Source: Nostoc sp. S4 (GTDB taxonomy: Bacteria > Cyanobacteriota > Cyanobacteriia > Cyanobacteriales > Nostocaceae). Taken from it: DNA of 64,000 bases. The stretch covers positions 65,495 through 129,494 of the forward strand of contig JAQYWR010000018.1 of assembly GCA_029379225.1 (NCBI GenBank). Reading direction: 5' to 3'. The position numbers and the translations under genes were made by a program. Under the pieces are notes generated by a model, which was given only the letters and a program-made list of their open reading frames with translations, ran no database searches and had not been told where the DNA came from. Every line of letters begins with the position of its first letter. The first letter of the stretch is position 1. This document shows positions 17,750 through 26,649 of the stretch, piece after piece.

Positions 17750-18430
17750 ATGGACATAAACGAACAAAGAATTCTTCATTCATGGGCAGCGATCGCCAAA
17801 CCGTGGACGCGTGTAGTTCGCGACCAACTTATAGAAAGCCGTGCTTTGGTCACAGACAAAGCGATAGTAGAAGCCGTAGTTGAACTTGAACCGCGAACCT
17901 TCTTAGACATTGGGTGTGGGGAAGGGTGGTTGTGCCGCGAACTGTTCTGTCGTGGATTTGATGGTTGGGGAGTTGATGGCATTACCGAGCTTGTCGAATC
18001 AGCAAGGTGTCTTGGCGATATCCGTTTTGTTGTATCTTCTTACTCTGATCTGCCGTTACAGAAATTTGGCAGCATTAACCAGTTTGACTGCTTCATCTGC
18101 AACTTTTCACTTCTTGGAAAATATGCTCTTGGCGAGATAGCCCAAGCAGGTAAAAGTTTGTTAGCAGATAAAGGAAAAATAATCATTCAAACACTTCATC
18201 CTCTGATAATTTGCGGTGATTCTCCATATTCTGATGGGTGGCGAGAGACTTCTTGGCAAGGAATAGGATTAGAGTCATTTCATCCCACTCCCTGGTACTT
18301 CAGAACAATCGAATCATGGATTCGTGAGTTTCATCTCAAAAATTATCGTTTGCTGAAGTTAATAGAACCCTGCCACCCAAAGACTAAAAAACCAGTCTCA
18401 ATTTTATTCATCTTTGAACGACTTAGCTAA
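17750..18430 (+). CDS. Class I SAM-dependent methyltransferase
   Basis: 226 residues. Motif I is FLDIGCGEGWLCREL (about 48-62), followed by an acidic loop in GWGVDGITELVESAR and the post-I strand; the core fold ends near IIIQTLHPL. These bind S-adenosylmethionine. The HPLIICGD and GWRETSWQG segments resemble small-molecule methyltransferases (UbiE/BioC-like), but the substrate is not evident. The stop lies 11 bp from the end of the convergent hybrid kinase gene. Confidence 0.8.
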   Translation: MDINEQRILHSWAAIAKPWTRVVRDQLIESRALVTDKAIVEAVVELEPRTFLDIGCGEGWLCRELFCRGFDGWGVDGITELVESARCLGDIRFVVSSYSDLPLQKFGSINQFDCFICNFSLLGKYALGEIAQAGKSLLADKGKIIIQTLHPLIICGDSPYSDGWRETSWQGIGLESFHPTPWYFRTIESWIREFHLKNYRLLKLIEPCHPKTKKPVSILFIFERLS

Positions 18431-18440
18431 TCTTTTTACT

Positions 18441-21400
18441 TTATACAATACTGGTCAATTCCATAATTTTCTCAAACTGAAAATTTTGAGCTAAATCTAT
18501 AATAAATTTTTGTAGTGTAGCATTTTCAACTGGTATTTGCTCAATTAATTCTAAAATTAGGTCATCGCTGCATTGTGCTGCGGCATTGTATATTTGTTTC
18601 ACCCATTCAGATGACATTGCAGATAACAAAGGAACTACATCTGTAAGCGTCAACATTGTTTCTGCTCCCTCTTGGTTTGGGTTGCCTATCTGATAGGTAT
18701 CTTCTTGATAAATATACTGAACTCCTAAATATTTGCTCAATTTTTCTAGTAGTTCTTCTTCACGGAAGGGCTTGTTAATAAAGTCATCGCAACCTGCTTC
18801 GCTCATTGCCTCTCGTTGTTCCTCAAAGGCATGAGCAGTTAAGGCGATAATTATAGTCTTCGGAATTTGGATTTTGGATTTGAGATTTGAGATTATGGTA
18901 TTTTCTGTGGCTTTAATAATTTTTGTAGCTTCGTAGCCGTCCATAATTGGCATCCGCATATCCATTAGGATCAGGTGTGGTTGCCATTGTTGCCAAAGGG
19001 CGATCGCTTCTTCACCATTTGCAGCTTCTTCTACTATAAAACCGATAGTTGTGAGAATTTTTATTAGCACTAAACGGCTATCTGTAGCGTCATCAACTAC
19101 TAAGATGCGGTATTTATTTTGAGTAGGCGCTAAACTCAAAATTCGTCGTTTAGTTTGCTTGGTATGTACTTCACTGGCTGCGGCGAGACTCATTTGAATA
19201 TCAAAGGCAAATTTACTTCCCTCGCCAACAGTGCTGATAACATTAATATCTCCTCCCATTAGTTGCACATATTTGCGGCTAATTGCTAAACCTAGTCCTG
19301 TTCCCTGTTGCGATTTCCTTCCGGTTTGAGTTTGCCCAAAAGCTTGAAACAGCAGGTTAATTTCTTCTGGGGCAATACCGCAACCAGTATCTTGAATCTC
19401 AAAGATTAAGGATTGGAAAGAGGACACAAAGAGGTTTATTGTCTTTGCGTCAGAGCATCCGTGTGTCCCCGTGTCTTCTGTGACAGTCCCCATCCTCACT
19501 CGTAGCGTTACCCTGCCAGTATCAGTAAATTTGATTGCATTTCCCAAGAGGTTTAGCAAGACTTGACGCAATTTACTTTCGTCAGTTTGGACGAATAGGG
19601 GAAGCTCAGATGTATATTCAAATACCAATTCTAATCCTTTGGAGGTGGCGCGGAAACGCAACATGTCTTCGAGGTTTTGCAAGAGGTGAATTAAGTCAAA
19701 ACTGCTAAGATTTAATGTGATTCTGCCAGCTTCGATTTTAGACATTTCCAAAATGTCGTTAATTAAGTTGAGAAGGTGTTCGCCAGCACGATTGATGATT
19801 GTTAGGTTTTGTTGATGTTCGGTAGATAAAGTACCATCGTGGCTCATGAGTTGGGTAAAACCAAGGATGGCGTTGAGCGGGGTACGCAGTTCGTGGCTCA
19901 TGTTGGCGAGGAATTCGCTTTTAGCGCGGTTGGCAGCATCAGCAGCAATCGCAGCTTCTTGTAGTGCTTGTGACTGCTTTTGCATTTGTGCAAGCAGTTG
20001 TGCCTGCTGTAAAGCAACTGCTAACTGATTGCTAATTTGAACTACGATGTTGACTTCTTCTGATTTCCATTGGCGCACAGCTGAATTTTGATAACTCGCT
20101 AGTAACCCCCAAAGCTGATTACCAAATAAAATAGGAACAATGATATAAGCTTTTGCCTGAAAGCGTTCTAAGAGTTTGATATAACAAGGATGAAACCCAA
20201 CGTTGTAAATATCAGGAATGCAGCAAAAACTTGTATCTTCTGTGTATACACCTTCAAAGAAAGCATCTTGCTCTCGGTTATCTGCGCGATCCAAGATTTT
20301 TATTAAACAACGGCCATCCTCTAAAATATCTTCTGTCAAATGAGGATCGTTTTTTTGTTCTTCCAGCAGAGAAATCCAACCCTCTGCTACTGATTCAGAG
20401 ATAAATTTGCCATTCCAGTTGGGATCGAAACGATAGACAGCTACGCGATCGCAATTGAGTACTTGCCGTAATTCTTGGGTTGTCGCCGCGAATATCGTCT
20501 CTAAATCCAGTGTTTGACGCATCCTTTGAATCACTTGGGCGATCGCTCTTTCCCGTTCTGCACTCTCGCGCAAGGCTTCTTCTGCCAATTTTCTTTCGGT
20601 AATATCTGTAATCATACCGATGTAGCCTTTAACTTCTCCATCGTCTGCAAATTCTGGCAAAGCCTGACAAATTACCCAGACGATTGTGCCATCATCGCGC
20701 AAGTAACGATGTTCGTAATTATGTTTGATCCCAGTCGTTATCACGCGATTCCATGCCAGTAACAACTGCTCGCGGTCATCTGGATGCACAGCATTTACCC
20801 AACCTCTGCCCAGAGATTCTTCAATCATACATCCAGTAATTTCACTCCAGCGTTGATTAAAATATAATACATTACCATCAGCATCAGTATAAAAAATACA
20901 AGCTGGCGAAGCTTCTGCTAAAAGCTGATATCGCTGTCTACCTTCTTGTAAAGCCAATTCTGCCAGCTTGCGTAAGCGAAGCTCGTCGTAGATATCGCTA
21001 ATATCTGCCCAGTAACCAACGCATTCTATTGGGTTACTAGCTTCGTCACGAATTAACCTCATCTTTTCGTAGAACCAGTGATAAGTTCCATCAGTGTGTA
21101 ACCAGCGATATTCGTAAGAATTGTACTCCTGCTCAACAAGCTGGCAAAATTTTTGATAAATCAGTTCTACATCTTTTGGGTGGACGTGGTGCAGCCAGAA
21201 ATTGGAATTCTCAATAAATTCCTGTGTTTCGTAGCCAATCATTGCTTTAAAATTCTTACTAATAAAAGTAGTGCTAAAATCCTCTGATGTTTTGCTCTTA
21301 TAAATAAGCACAGGACTAGAAGCGAGCAGATATTGTAAGCGTTCGTTTGCTAAACGTAGTTCTTGTTCGACGCGTTTGCGCTCAACTAATCGACCCAACT

Positions 21401-22433
21401 GAGCAGCAACAGCACTTACTAATAACAGTAAACGCCGATCTATCAATACTGAGCTGCGTTTAAAAAACACTAAAACGGCTAATACTTGGTTACCAACTAG
21501 TATGGGAACGCCAAAACTAGCTTTTAATCCGACCTTTGCAGCTTGTGGCGATCGCCAAAAAATCGGCTCCCTGACTTGCACAACATCTTCTATCCATTCT
21601 GCTTCCTGGTTCTGCCAAACTCGCCCTGGTAATCCCACTCCGAAAGCAAATTTAACGGTTTTGCTTTGGCGATCAAATTCTTCAAAACAGTTTTCTTCTC
21701 CGTACCAACCTAAGCTGTGTTCTAATACGGTGTCATCTTCATTAGGTATCCAAGCCTCGCCAAAATCCCAGCCAATGGTTTGACAGATTAAGCGCAAGAC
21801 CAGTACTAAAGCGTTATTGACATCACTGGCGTCAGCGATCGCTTGAGTTGTCAGCAGCAGCAAACGGCTTTCATTTTCTGCTTGCTTGCGTTCAGTAATA
21901 TCTTTATTTTTAGCATTTACAAAAAGGCGAGCGCTTATTAAAGCTTTGTTAAGGCTAATTTGGGGAAAAATCTCTTTTATTTGTCTCTTGTAAAGATTTA
22001 ACTCAACTGTAAGCCTTTGACGTTCTTGAATCTCTTTTTTTAACTCTTTTTTTAACCTTTGGATAGTCAGTTGATTTTGTACGCGTAATAAAACTTCTTT
22101 GGTTTTGAATGGTTGAGTAATATAATCAATATCGCTGAAATCAAAGATATTAGTTTGAGATAATTTATCGGAAGTGCCAAAAAAAATTATTGGAATATTT
22201 TGAGTTTTCTGGTTAGCTTTCAAATAATGATAAACTTGATAACTATCCATCTCTGGCATCATCATATCTAGCAAAATCAAATCCGGATAAAAAACAAGCG
22301 CTTTATTGATTGCTAGTTGTCCAAAAATCAGACTTTCCACCTGATAACCTTGTTTTTGAAGGATATCTGATAAAAAATCTAAATTCTCTGAGTTCTCATC
22401 AACTAATAAAATTTTGATTTTTTGAGTATCCAT
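18441..22433 (-). CDS. Hybrid histidine kinase: REC-GAF-PAS-PAS-GAF(bilin-type)-HisKA-HATPase-REC
   Basis: 1330 residues without membrane segments. Order: receiver (5-125, D56), GAF (about 190-350), two PAS/PAC units (about 365-490 and 500-620), a phytochrome-like GAF (about 640-810), HisKA with MSHELRTP (H847), ATPase (N box NLLGNAIKF 961-969, DTGCGI, GTGLGL), then a second receiver (1108-1238, D1158, K1221). The last 70 residues resemble the degenerate tail of many cyanobacterial hybrid kinases. The first receiver has Gln107 where the catalytic Lys is expected. The second GAF has the cyanobacteriochrome pattern [15 protein letters not shown] and a Cys at 750, but Tyr751 replaces the usual His. 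Two low-complexity inserts (about 981-1007 and 1180-1191) interrupt the ATPase and second receiver. Likely a cytoplasmic light or redox sensor. Confidence 0.85.
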   Translation of the reverse strand: MDTQKIKILLVDENSENLDFLSDILQKQGYQVESLIFGQLAINKALVFYPDLILLDMMMPEMDSYQVYHYLKANQKTQNIPIIFFGTSDKLSQTNIFDFSDIDYITQPFKTKEVLLRVQNQLTIQRLKKELKKEIQERQRLTVELNLYKRQIKEIFPQISLNKALISARLFVNAKNKDITERKQAENESRLLLLTTQAIADASDVNNALVLVLRLICQTIGWDFGEAWIPNEDDTVLEHSLGWYGEENCFEEFDRQSKTVKFAFGVGLPGRVWQNQEAEWIEDVVQVREPIFWRSPQAAKVGLKASFGVPILVGNQVLAVLVFFKRSSVLIDRRLLLLVSAVAAQLGRLVERKRVEQELRLANERLQYLLASSPVLIYKSKTSEDFSTTFISKNFKAMIGYETQEFIENSNFWLHHVHPKDVELIYQKFCQLVEQEYNSYEYRWLHTDGTYHWFYEKMRLIRDEASNPIECVGYWADISDIYDELRLRKLAELALQEGRQRYQLLAEASPACIFYTDADGNVLYFNQRWSEITGCMIEESLGRGWVNAVHPDDREQLLLAWNRVITTGIKHNYEHRYLRDDGTIVWVICQALPEFADDGEVKGYIGMITDITERKLAEEALRESAERERAIAQVIQRMRQTLDLETIFAATTQELRQVLNCDRVAVYRFDPNWNGKFISESVAEGWISLLEEQKNDPHLTEDILEDGRCLIKILDRADNREQDAFFEGVYTEDTSFCCIPDIYNVGFHPCYIKLLERFQAKAYIIVPILFGNQLWGLLASYQNSAVRQWKSEEVNIVVQISNQLAVALQQAQLLAQMQKQSQALQEAAIAADAANRAKSEFLANMSHELRTPLNAILGFTQLMSHDGTLSTEHQQNLTIINRAGEHLLNLINDILEMSKIEAGRITLNLSSFDLIHLLQNLEDMLRFRATSKGLELVFEYTSELPLFVQTDESKLRQVLLNLLGNAIKFTDTGRVTLRVRMGTVTEDTGTHGCSDAKTINLFVSSFQSLIFEIQDTGCGIAPEEINLLFQAFGQTQTGRKSQQGTGLGLAISRKYVQLMGGDINVISTVGEGSKFAFDIQMSLAAASEVHTKQTKRRILSLAPTQNKYRILVVDDATDSRLVLIKILTTIGFIVEEAANGEEAIALWQQWQPHLILMDMRMPIMDGYEATKIIKATENTIISNLKSKIQIPKTIIIALTAHAFEEQREAMSEAGCDDFINKPFREEELLEKLSKYLGVQYIYQEDTYQIGNPNQEGAETMLTLTDVVPLLSAMSSEWVKQIYNAAAQCSDDLILELIEQIPVENATLQKFIIDLAQNFQFEKIMELTSIV
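18862..18896 (-). repeat. 7-nt short tandem repeat inside the hybrid kinase gene
   Basis: Five consecutive 7-nt units on the + strand (GGAATTT, GGATTTT, GGATTTG, AGATTTG, AGATTAT) encode residues 1180-1191 on the minus strand. This matches the short tandem repeated repeat (STRR) type of heterocystous cyanobacteria, which is normally intergenic. Confidence 0.8.
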
Positions 22434-22998
22434 ATCATTGGTTGAGTTAATTTTTAATTTCCATAACTTCTCAAATCAAACTAAATAGGAAACCAGAAAT
22501 TAAAAGTCAGATAAAATGAAAAAAGTCAGCGCCAAGCCCAGCTAGGAAAGTATAGCCAAAGAAAATATATTTTCCTTGCTCGTTAGTGTCTATTGTGAAT
22601 ATAGAAAAACCTCTATAGTACTCATATTTGATTGCCTAAAAAAATCTAAGTATATGTATGGTGCATTAAAACAGAGTCCTAACACGCCAAAGACTTTGGA
22701 CTACGTGTGTTTCACGCAATCAAATATGAGTGCTATCAGAAATTACATCAAAAAAATCTCTTCCCTTTTACACGCTGTAAAGGTTTAGCAATGCGCTGTA
22801 CCCCTACTTTCAGTCTCTACTCCCTATTTTCAAGAGAGTCAATCATAAGAAAATCCTGCAACCAAACATGAAAAATATTTCCTTTCCCACTCCTGATTTT
22901 GAAGACAGGTCTGATATACCAATCATACTAGATTTGTTCTCAATTCTGACTTCTAAATTCTTGAATTTTGAATTTTGCTATTTTTAGAAAAAATAAAT
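22434..22998. other. Intergenic region with a MITE-like inverted repeat
   Basis: 565 bp without a convincing gene. It contains the inverted repeat listed separately (22613-22738) and a short 7-nt repeat (TTGAATTTTGAATTTTG, about 22961-22977). The promoter of the hybrid kinase should lie near 22440-22560. Confidence 0.5.
22613..22738. repeat. Candidate MITE-like element with 22-bp terminal inverted repeats
   Basis: The left end (CTATAG-TACTCATATTTGATTGC, 22613-22635) and right end (GCAATCAAATATGAGTGCT at 22716-22734 plus ATAG-like flank) are inverted copies with 18 of 19 core bases matching. About 80 bp lie between. Size and ends fit a miniature inverted-repeat element, but no transposase or clear target duplication is visible. 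Confidence 0.45.
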
Positions 22999-23874
22999 TC
23001 AATTTTCCTCGAATTTTAACAATTCACTCATATTTAATAATTTGGGAGTTTCTTTACTTACAATTAATGGCAGCTTGCCATTCCATTTTTCAATTGCTTG
23101 CCTTTGCAGTATTTCTGGAGTCAACCCGTCGCGTAATAATCTGTGTGCTTCAGCCTCTCCTCTTGCTAAATTAACTTTTGCTTCGGCTTGTTTTGTTGCT
23201 TTTAAAGCAATAAAAGAGGCTTGTTTTGCTTCTTGCTCAGCAATTTGCTTTGCCTCAACTGCTTCACTAAATTCTTCTGAAAAATGAACATGAACTAGAG
23301 AAATATCATTAATTGCAACGTGATAGCTATTCAGCTTGGTAGTGAGTGCATCATCTACTTCAGCTTTGACCTCTTTGCGCTTAGTAATAATTTCTTCAGC
23401 AGTATATTTTGCCATCACTGCTTTTAATACTTCTTCAACTGCTGGATTAATAATTCGCTCAATAACATTTTGCTCATCTCCAATTTCTTGAAAAATTGCA
23501 TTTGCTTCTTGAGGAATAATATGCCAATTCAGAGCTACATCTGTAAAAACATTTTGTAAATCTTTAGAAGAAGCTTCAGTAGGAATTTGTTGTTTTTGTA
23601 CTCTGACGCTCAATTTTTTGACAGTATTGTAGACAGGGATAATGAAGTGAATTCCTTCTCCTAATATCTGGCTTTGGACTTCGCCAAATTTCATTAAGAC
23701 GCCACGTTCACCTGCATTGATAATTATACAAGGCGTGAGCAGGAGAGTTATCAAAAACAAAAGAGCAGTCAATTTACCAGCACGGTTGAAGTTTGTATTT
23801 TTTATCATCATTTGACTAAAACATTTATGCGTCTTGCATACAGAGTTTAGAAGTTGTATGCTTTTTGTCATCAT
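22999..23874 (-). CDS. Prohibitin / band 7 (SPFH) family membrane protein
   Basis: 291 residues. One membrane helix (about 34-54, LTALLFLITLLLTPCIIINA) is followed by the SPFH signature AGERGVLMKFGEVQSQILGEGIHFIIP, the NVFTDVALNWHI strand and a long coiled coil rich in Ala/Glu (EAVEAKQIAEQEAKQASFIAL). It should form ring-like membrane assemblies and may guard membrane proteases such as FtsH, as prohibitins do. The first 21 residues are unlike the family; the ATGs at 23811 or 23808 (MMIKNTNF) are possible true starts. It is transcribed alone and followed by a terminator-free AT-rich region. Confidence 0.85.
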   Translation of the reverse strand: MMTKSIQLLNSVCKTHKCFSQMMIKNTNFNRAGKLTALLFLITLLLTPCIIINAGERGVLMKFGEVQSQILGEGIHFIIPVYNTVKKLSVRVQKQQIPTEASSKDLQNVFTDVALNWHIIPQEANAIFQEIGDEQNVIERIINPAVEEVLKAVMAKYTAEEIITKRKEVKAEVDDALTTKLNSYHVAINDISLVHVHFSEEFSEAVEAKQIAEQEAKQASFIALKATKQAEAKVNLARGEAEAHRLLRDGLTPEILQRQAIEKWNGKLPLIVSKETPKLLNMSELLKFEEN

Positions 23875-24220
23875 GCTCTTATAACTTTGGCTTTAAGTTA
23901 ATTTGTATTTCGCTTTAGCCAACACCAGAAAACAGTATTATCAATAAATAATAAGTTTTCAGCAAGTCGTTAATCTATTCAAAAAGATAAAGTTTAAATT
24001 TTATATAACAAAATACTAATATATGAATTGATAAATATAAAAGGTGAAAAAATTTGCTTGGGTTACCTCATAGCTGTGCCTTACCACACTTGATATAGGC
24101 AACTATGTAAGCTATTAATGTATACTTCACTACCCTAGCTTGAACAGAGTCAAGATTAGGGTAGCTTGATACTTACTTAAAGTACTATAATAATATCGAA
24201 AAACCGTAGTATTTGAAAAG
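23875..24220. other. AT-rich intergenic region with one hairpin, no gene
   Basis: 345 bp. The only clear structure is the hairpin at 24130-24164, which ends the ADP-ribosylglycohydrolase transcript. The region also serves as leader of the leftward prohibitin gene. Confidence 0.5.
24130..24164 (-). terminator. Hairpin downstream of the ADP-ribosylglycohydrolase gene
   Basis: CTACCCTA (24130-24137) pairs with TAGGGTAG (24157-24164), extended inward by CTTG/CAAG. It lies 57 bp beyond the stop codon at 24221 on the minus strand. A clear T run is lacking. Confidence 0.5.
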
Positions 24221-25066
24221 CTAAATTTGCCCCCAAATGACCAAATTCATCAACTGCTGGTCTAGTCGAATCAGGTAATCTCGCCCGTAAGCTCCATTTT
24301 CTAAGCCTGTTACGAGATGCTGGGGTATATCTTGGGTAATTTCTTGGCTACAAGAACCTGCGGCCAGTGCGATCGCCGCTACTGTATCTACATCCCCACT
24401 AAAAGCGATACAATCTTGTAAAAGTTTGCTAGTGCTGTCATTTCGCATTACCGCAGTAATCGCAGCTCTGACACTCATCCAGCCTTTGGATTTGACTTCA
24501 CCTTGCCACGGTTTAGACCACTGCCCAGATACATAACCTTCTAAAAACTCTGCTAATTTACGTTTTTCTCCCAGTCGATAGATAAAATAATGTGACATCA
24601 AGGCAGCGGCAACAGCAGCATTGATGCCATCTGGTGTATTATGAGTAATCGCGGCTTGAATTGTTGCCGCCTCAATCACTTTTTCTGGTGTTGGATAAAT
24701 GCCAATGGGTGCTGCACGCATCGCCGCCCCGCTTTTGTCACTGTCAGGACGAATTTTAGTGAGAAATTCTGCTCCATTTTGGATTTCTACTAAAAAAGAG
24801 TAAAAGTTTCTCGCATATCCTTCTCTAGGGTCACGCTTGAAGGCTCTAACAAAGCTTTCGGCTAAAACTTGTGGTGTCCACGGTGCTTGAGCGACAATTA
24901 CTTCAGCAATGGCAATGCTCATCTGGGTATCGTCGGTGTAGCTACCAGGAATGAGTCGAAAACGCGGGTGTTGCACGTATCTACTCAAATCGTTGTTAAT
25001 AATCATTTCGTCAGCATATTCAAAGCCTGCACCGTAGGCGTCTGCGATCGCTAACTCTAGCAGCAT
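24221..25066 (-). CDS. ADP-ribosylglycohydrolase family protein
   Basis: 281 residues. The metal-binding motifs of the DraG/ARH fold are present: IADAYGAGFEY near the start, PGSYTDDTQMS (40-50) and the C-terminal AFSGDVDTVAAIALAAG. These hold the dinuclear Mg2+ or Mn2+ centre that removes ADP-ribose from modified proteins or other targets. The Nudix gene next to it, with only 7 bp between, would split free ADP-ribose, so the two probably work in sequence. No ADP-ribosyltransferase gene is nearby, so the source of the modification is unknown. The ATG start lies very close to the first motif, giving a short N-terminus. Confidence 0.85.
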   Translation of the reverse strand: MLLELAIADAYGAGFEYADEMIINNDLSRYVQHPRFRLIPGSYTDDTQMSIAIAEVIVAQAPWTPQVLAESFVRAFKRDPREGYARNFYSFLVEIQNGAEFLTKIRPDSDKSGAAMRAAPIGIYPTPEKVIEAATIQAAITHNTPDGINAAVAAALMSHYFIYRLGEKRKLAEFLEGYVSGQWSKPWQGEVKSKGWMSVRAAITAVMRNDSTSKLLQDCIAFSGDVDTVAAIALAAGSCSQEITQDIPQHLVTGLENGAYGRDYLIRLDQQLMNLVIWGQI

Positions 25067-25073
25067 ATTGGTA

Positions 25074-25622
25074 CTACATTAAAAATGGACGTGCCAGAAA
25101 AAAGCTAGAAATTGATTTAGCATCTAATAATTCTCCTTGAAGAATAGCTTTTTCTAATTCCTCAGGCGTCAAAAATACAGTTTCAATATCCTCGTCTTCA
25201 TCTTGATTTTGAGGTGTTTCCAGCTTTTGTAAATCTTGAGCTAGAAAAGCATAAATAATTTCATCAGAATAACCAGGCGCTAGAAAAAATTCTCCTAATT
25301 TATGCCATTTTTGGGCGCTGTAGCCAGTTTCTTCCTCAATTTCACGCTGTACCGTCTCTAAAGGATCTTCATTGTATTCCACAGTTCCGGCTGGAAATTC
25401 TAATATTCGTCCTTGAACTGCAAAACGATACTGGCGCACGAGTACTAGTTTACCTTCGGGCGTCATCGGCACAGCTAAGGCGCCACCTGGATGACGAATA
25501 CACTCCCATTCTCCTTCCGCTTTATTGGGTAAACGCAGGCGATTAACTTCAAAATCAAACTTGCGTCCTTTATAAAACAAGCGTTGTTTCAACAGTTGTG
25601 GTAATTCTCTACCTAATGGCAT
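25074..25622 (-). CDS. Nudix hydrolase, ADP-ribose pyrophosphatase type
   Basis: 182 residues. The full Nudix box is present as GTVEYNEDPLETVQREIEEE then TGY (about 79-101), which holds the catalytic Mg2+. Upstream, VLVRQYRFAVQGRILEFPAG is typical of ADP-ribose pyrophosphatases (the RQYR and EFPAG motifs). It would cleave ADP-ribose to AMP and ribose 5-phosphate. It lies between folK and the ADP-ribosylglycohydrolase gene, all leftward, with 68 bp to folK and 7 bp to the hydrolase. This suggests co-transcription and a salvage or detoxification role for ADP-ribose. Confidence 0.9.
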   Translation of the reverse strand: MPLGRELPQLLKQRLFYKGRKFDFEVNRLRLPNKAEGEWECIRHPGGALAVPMTPEGKLVLVRQYRFAVQGRILEFPAGTVEYNEDPLETVQREIEEETGYSAQKWHKLGEFFLAPGYSDEIIYAFLAQDLQKLETPQNQDEDEDIETVFLTPEELEKAILQGELLDAKSISSFFLARPFLM

Positions 25623-25690
25623 AGTAAAAAATCTGATTATCTGTAAATACAGAGGTAAAATCAGCCTGTTTATACATTGATGGATGGTGA

Positions 25691-26248
25691 TTATAATTGC
25701 CCATCAATTAAATGTACATCAGAACAGTCTACCTCTTTGAGCAGTTCTTTAATAACACACCCAGAAACAGGTTCTACCCAATCTGAGGCAATTTCTGCAA
25801 GTGGAACTAATACAAAAGCTCGATCCCGCATTCTCGGATGGGGAATTTGCAGATTTGGTGTATCCACAATTAAGTCATCATATAATAACAAATCCAAATC
25901 TAGGGATCTCGGTCCCCAGCGTTCTTGACGCACGCGTCCAAATTGCTGTTCGATTGCTAATAAATTTTCTAATAACTCCTGGGGGAGTATTTCTACTTGT
26001 AATGTAACGCACCCATTTAAATAATCTGGTTGTGGTGGCCCTACGGCTTTAGTTTTATACCAATTGGATTTAGCTTCTAAAAAAATGCCTGGGGTTTGGG
26101 CTAAAGTTGCGATCGCTGCTTCTAATATTGCCTGTGAATCTCCCAGATTACTACCAAGGGCAACGGCGCTTTTGGCACACTTTAGCCAAGGCAAGCCTTT
26201 TTCTAGTTCTTGCTGATACTTTGCTGCACCTGTTGTAGAAAATGTCAA
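25691..26248 (-). CDS. folK: 2-amino-4-hydroxy-6-hydroxymethyldihydropteridine pyrophosphokinase
   Basis: 185 residues. HPPK motifs are clear: VALGSNLGDSQ near position 30, then YKTKAVG, PDYLNGCV, and RWGPRSLDLDLLLYDD (the family signature), followed by IPHPRM and RAFVLVPL. The enzyme transfers pyrophosphate from ATP to the pterin in folate synthesis. The N-terminal 25 residues before SAVALGSN are longer than usual; a later start is possible, but no better ribosome binding site was found. First gene of the leftward folK-Nudix-ADP-ribosylglycohydrolase run. Confidence 0.93.
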   Translation of the reverse strand: MTFSTTGAAKYQQELEKGLPWLKCAKSAVALGSNLGDSQAILEAAIATLAQTPGIFLEAKSNWYKTKAVGPPQPDYLNGCVTLQVEILPQELLENLLAIEQQFGRVRQERWGPRSLDLDLLLYDDLIVDTPNLQIPHPRMRDRAFVLVPLAEIASDWVEPVSGCVIKELLKEVDCSDVHLIDGQL

Positions 26249-26484
26249 TAGTTTTAATATTCCAAAGAAATTAAAAGATTTAATATCCCAACCCTTATTG
26301 CTGACTTAGGTTTAATTCTTATTTGGAGTATATTATTATACTTAATTATTTGCGATTCGGAATTCTTTTTGATAGTGAATTGAGTTAATTATTTATGGGA
26401 TATTATACTAACACAACGTGGTGCTATAACCCCAAAGCTTATTGATGGTGGTTAAGTAGTTACTACTTCGATCGAGGAATTGAT

Positions 26485-26637
26485 GTGGGGAAGCTGACCT
26501 CCTGGTTCAAGCCAAGACCAACTAATTTGAGTGACTCTAACGAGGAACCGCGATTGCGGCCTGGTAATTATCATCAACATGAGGAATCCACAACAAATGA
26601 AAGCTTACCACCAACACATGTGGCGCAGGCGAGGTAG
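26485..26637 (+). CDS. Candidate 50-residue protein upstream of the PBP gene
   Basis: A GTG at 26485 preceded by GAGGAATTGAT (a reasonable ribosome binding site) opens a 50-codon frame ending in TAG at 26635-26637, 12 bp before the PBP start. The product begins VGKLTSWFKPRPTNLSDSN, continues with a polar Glu/His/Thr/Pro-rich chain and ends in THVAQAR. There is no membrane segment. Codon use looks ordinary and the spacing suggests translational coupling to the PBP. It may be a real small gene or a leader peptide; it has no recognised family. Confidence 0.4.
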   Translation: MGKLTSWFKPRPTNLSDSNEEPRLRPGNYHQHEESTTNESLPPTHVAQAR

Positions 26638-26649
26638 TTACTGAGCAAA

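Noticed and set aside
22576..22788. 70-residue frame between the hybrid kinase and prohibitin
   Set aside because: It runs across the inverted-repeat element and has no protein-like features.
22869..22988. 39-codon frame beginning MKNISFPTPDFED
   Set aside because: It ends within heptamer-type repeat DNA and has no ribosome binding site.
26513..26525. GGTTCAAGCC as a tRNA T-arm
   Set aside because: No acceptor, anticodon or D arm can be folded around it, and it lies inside the candidate small gene.
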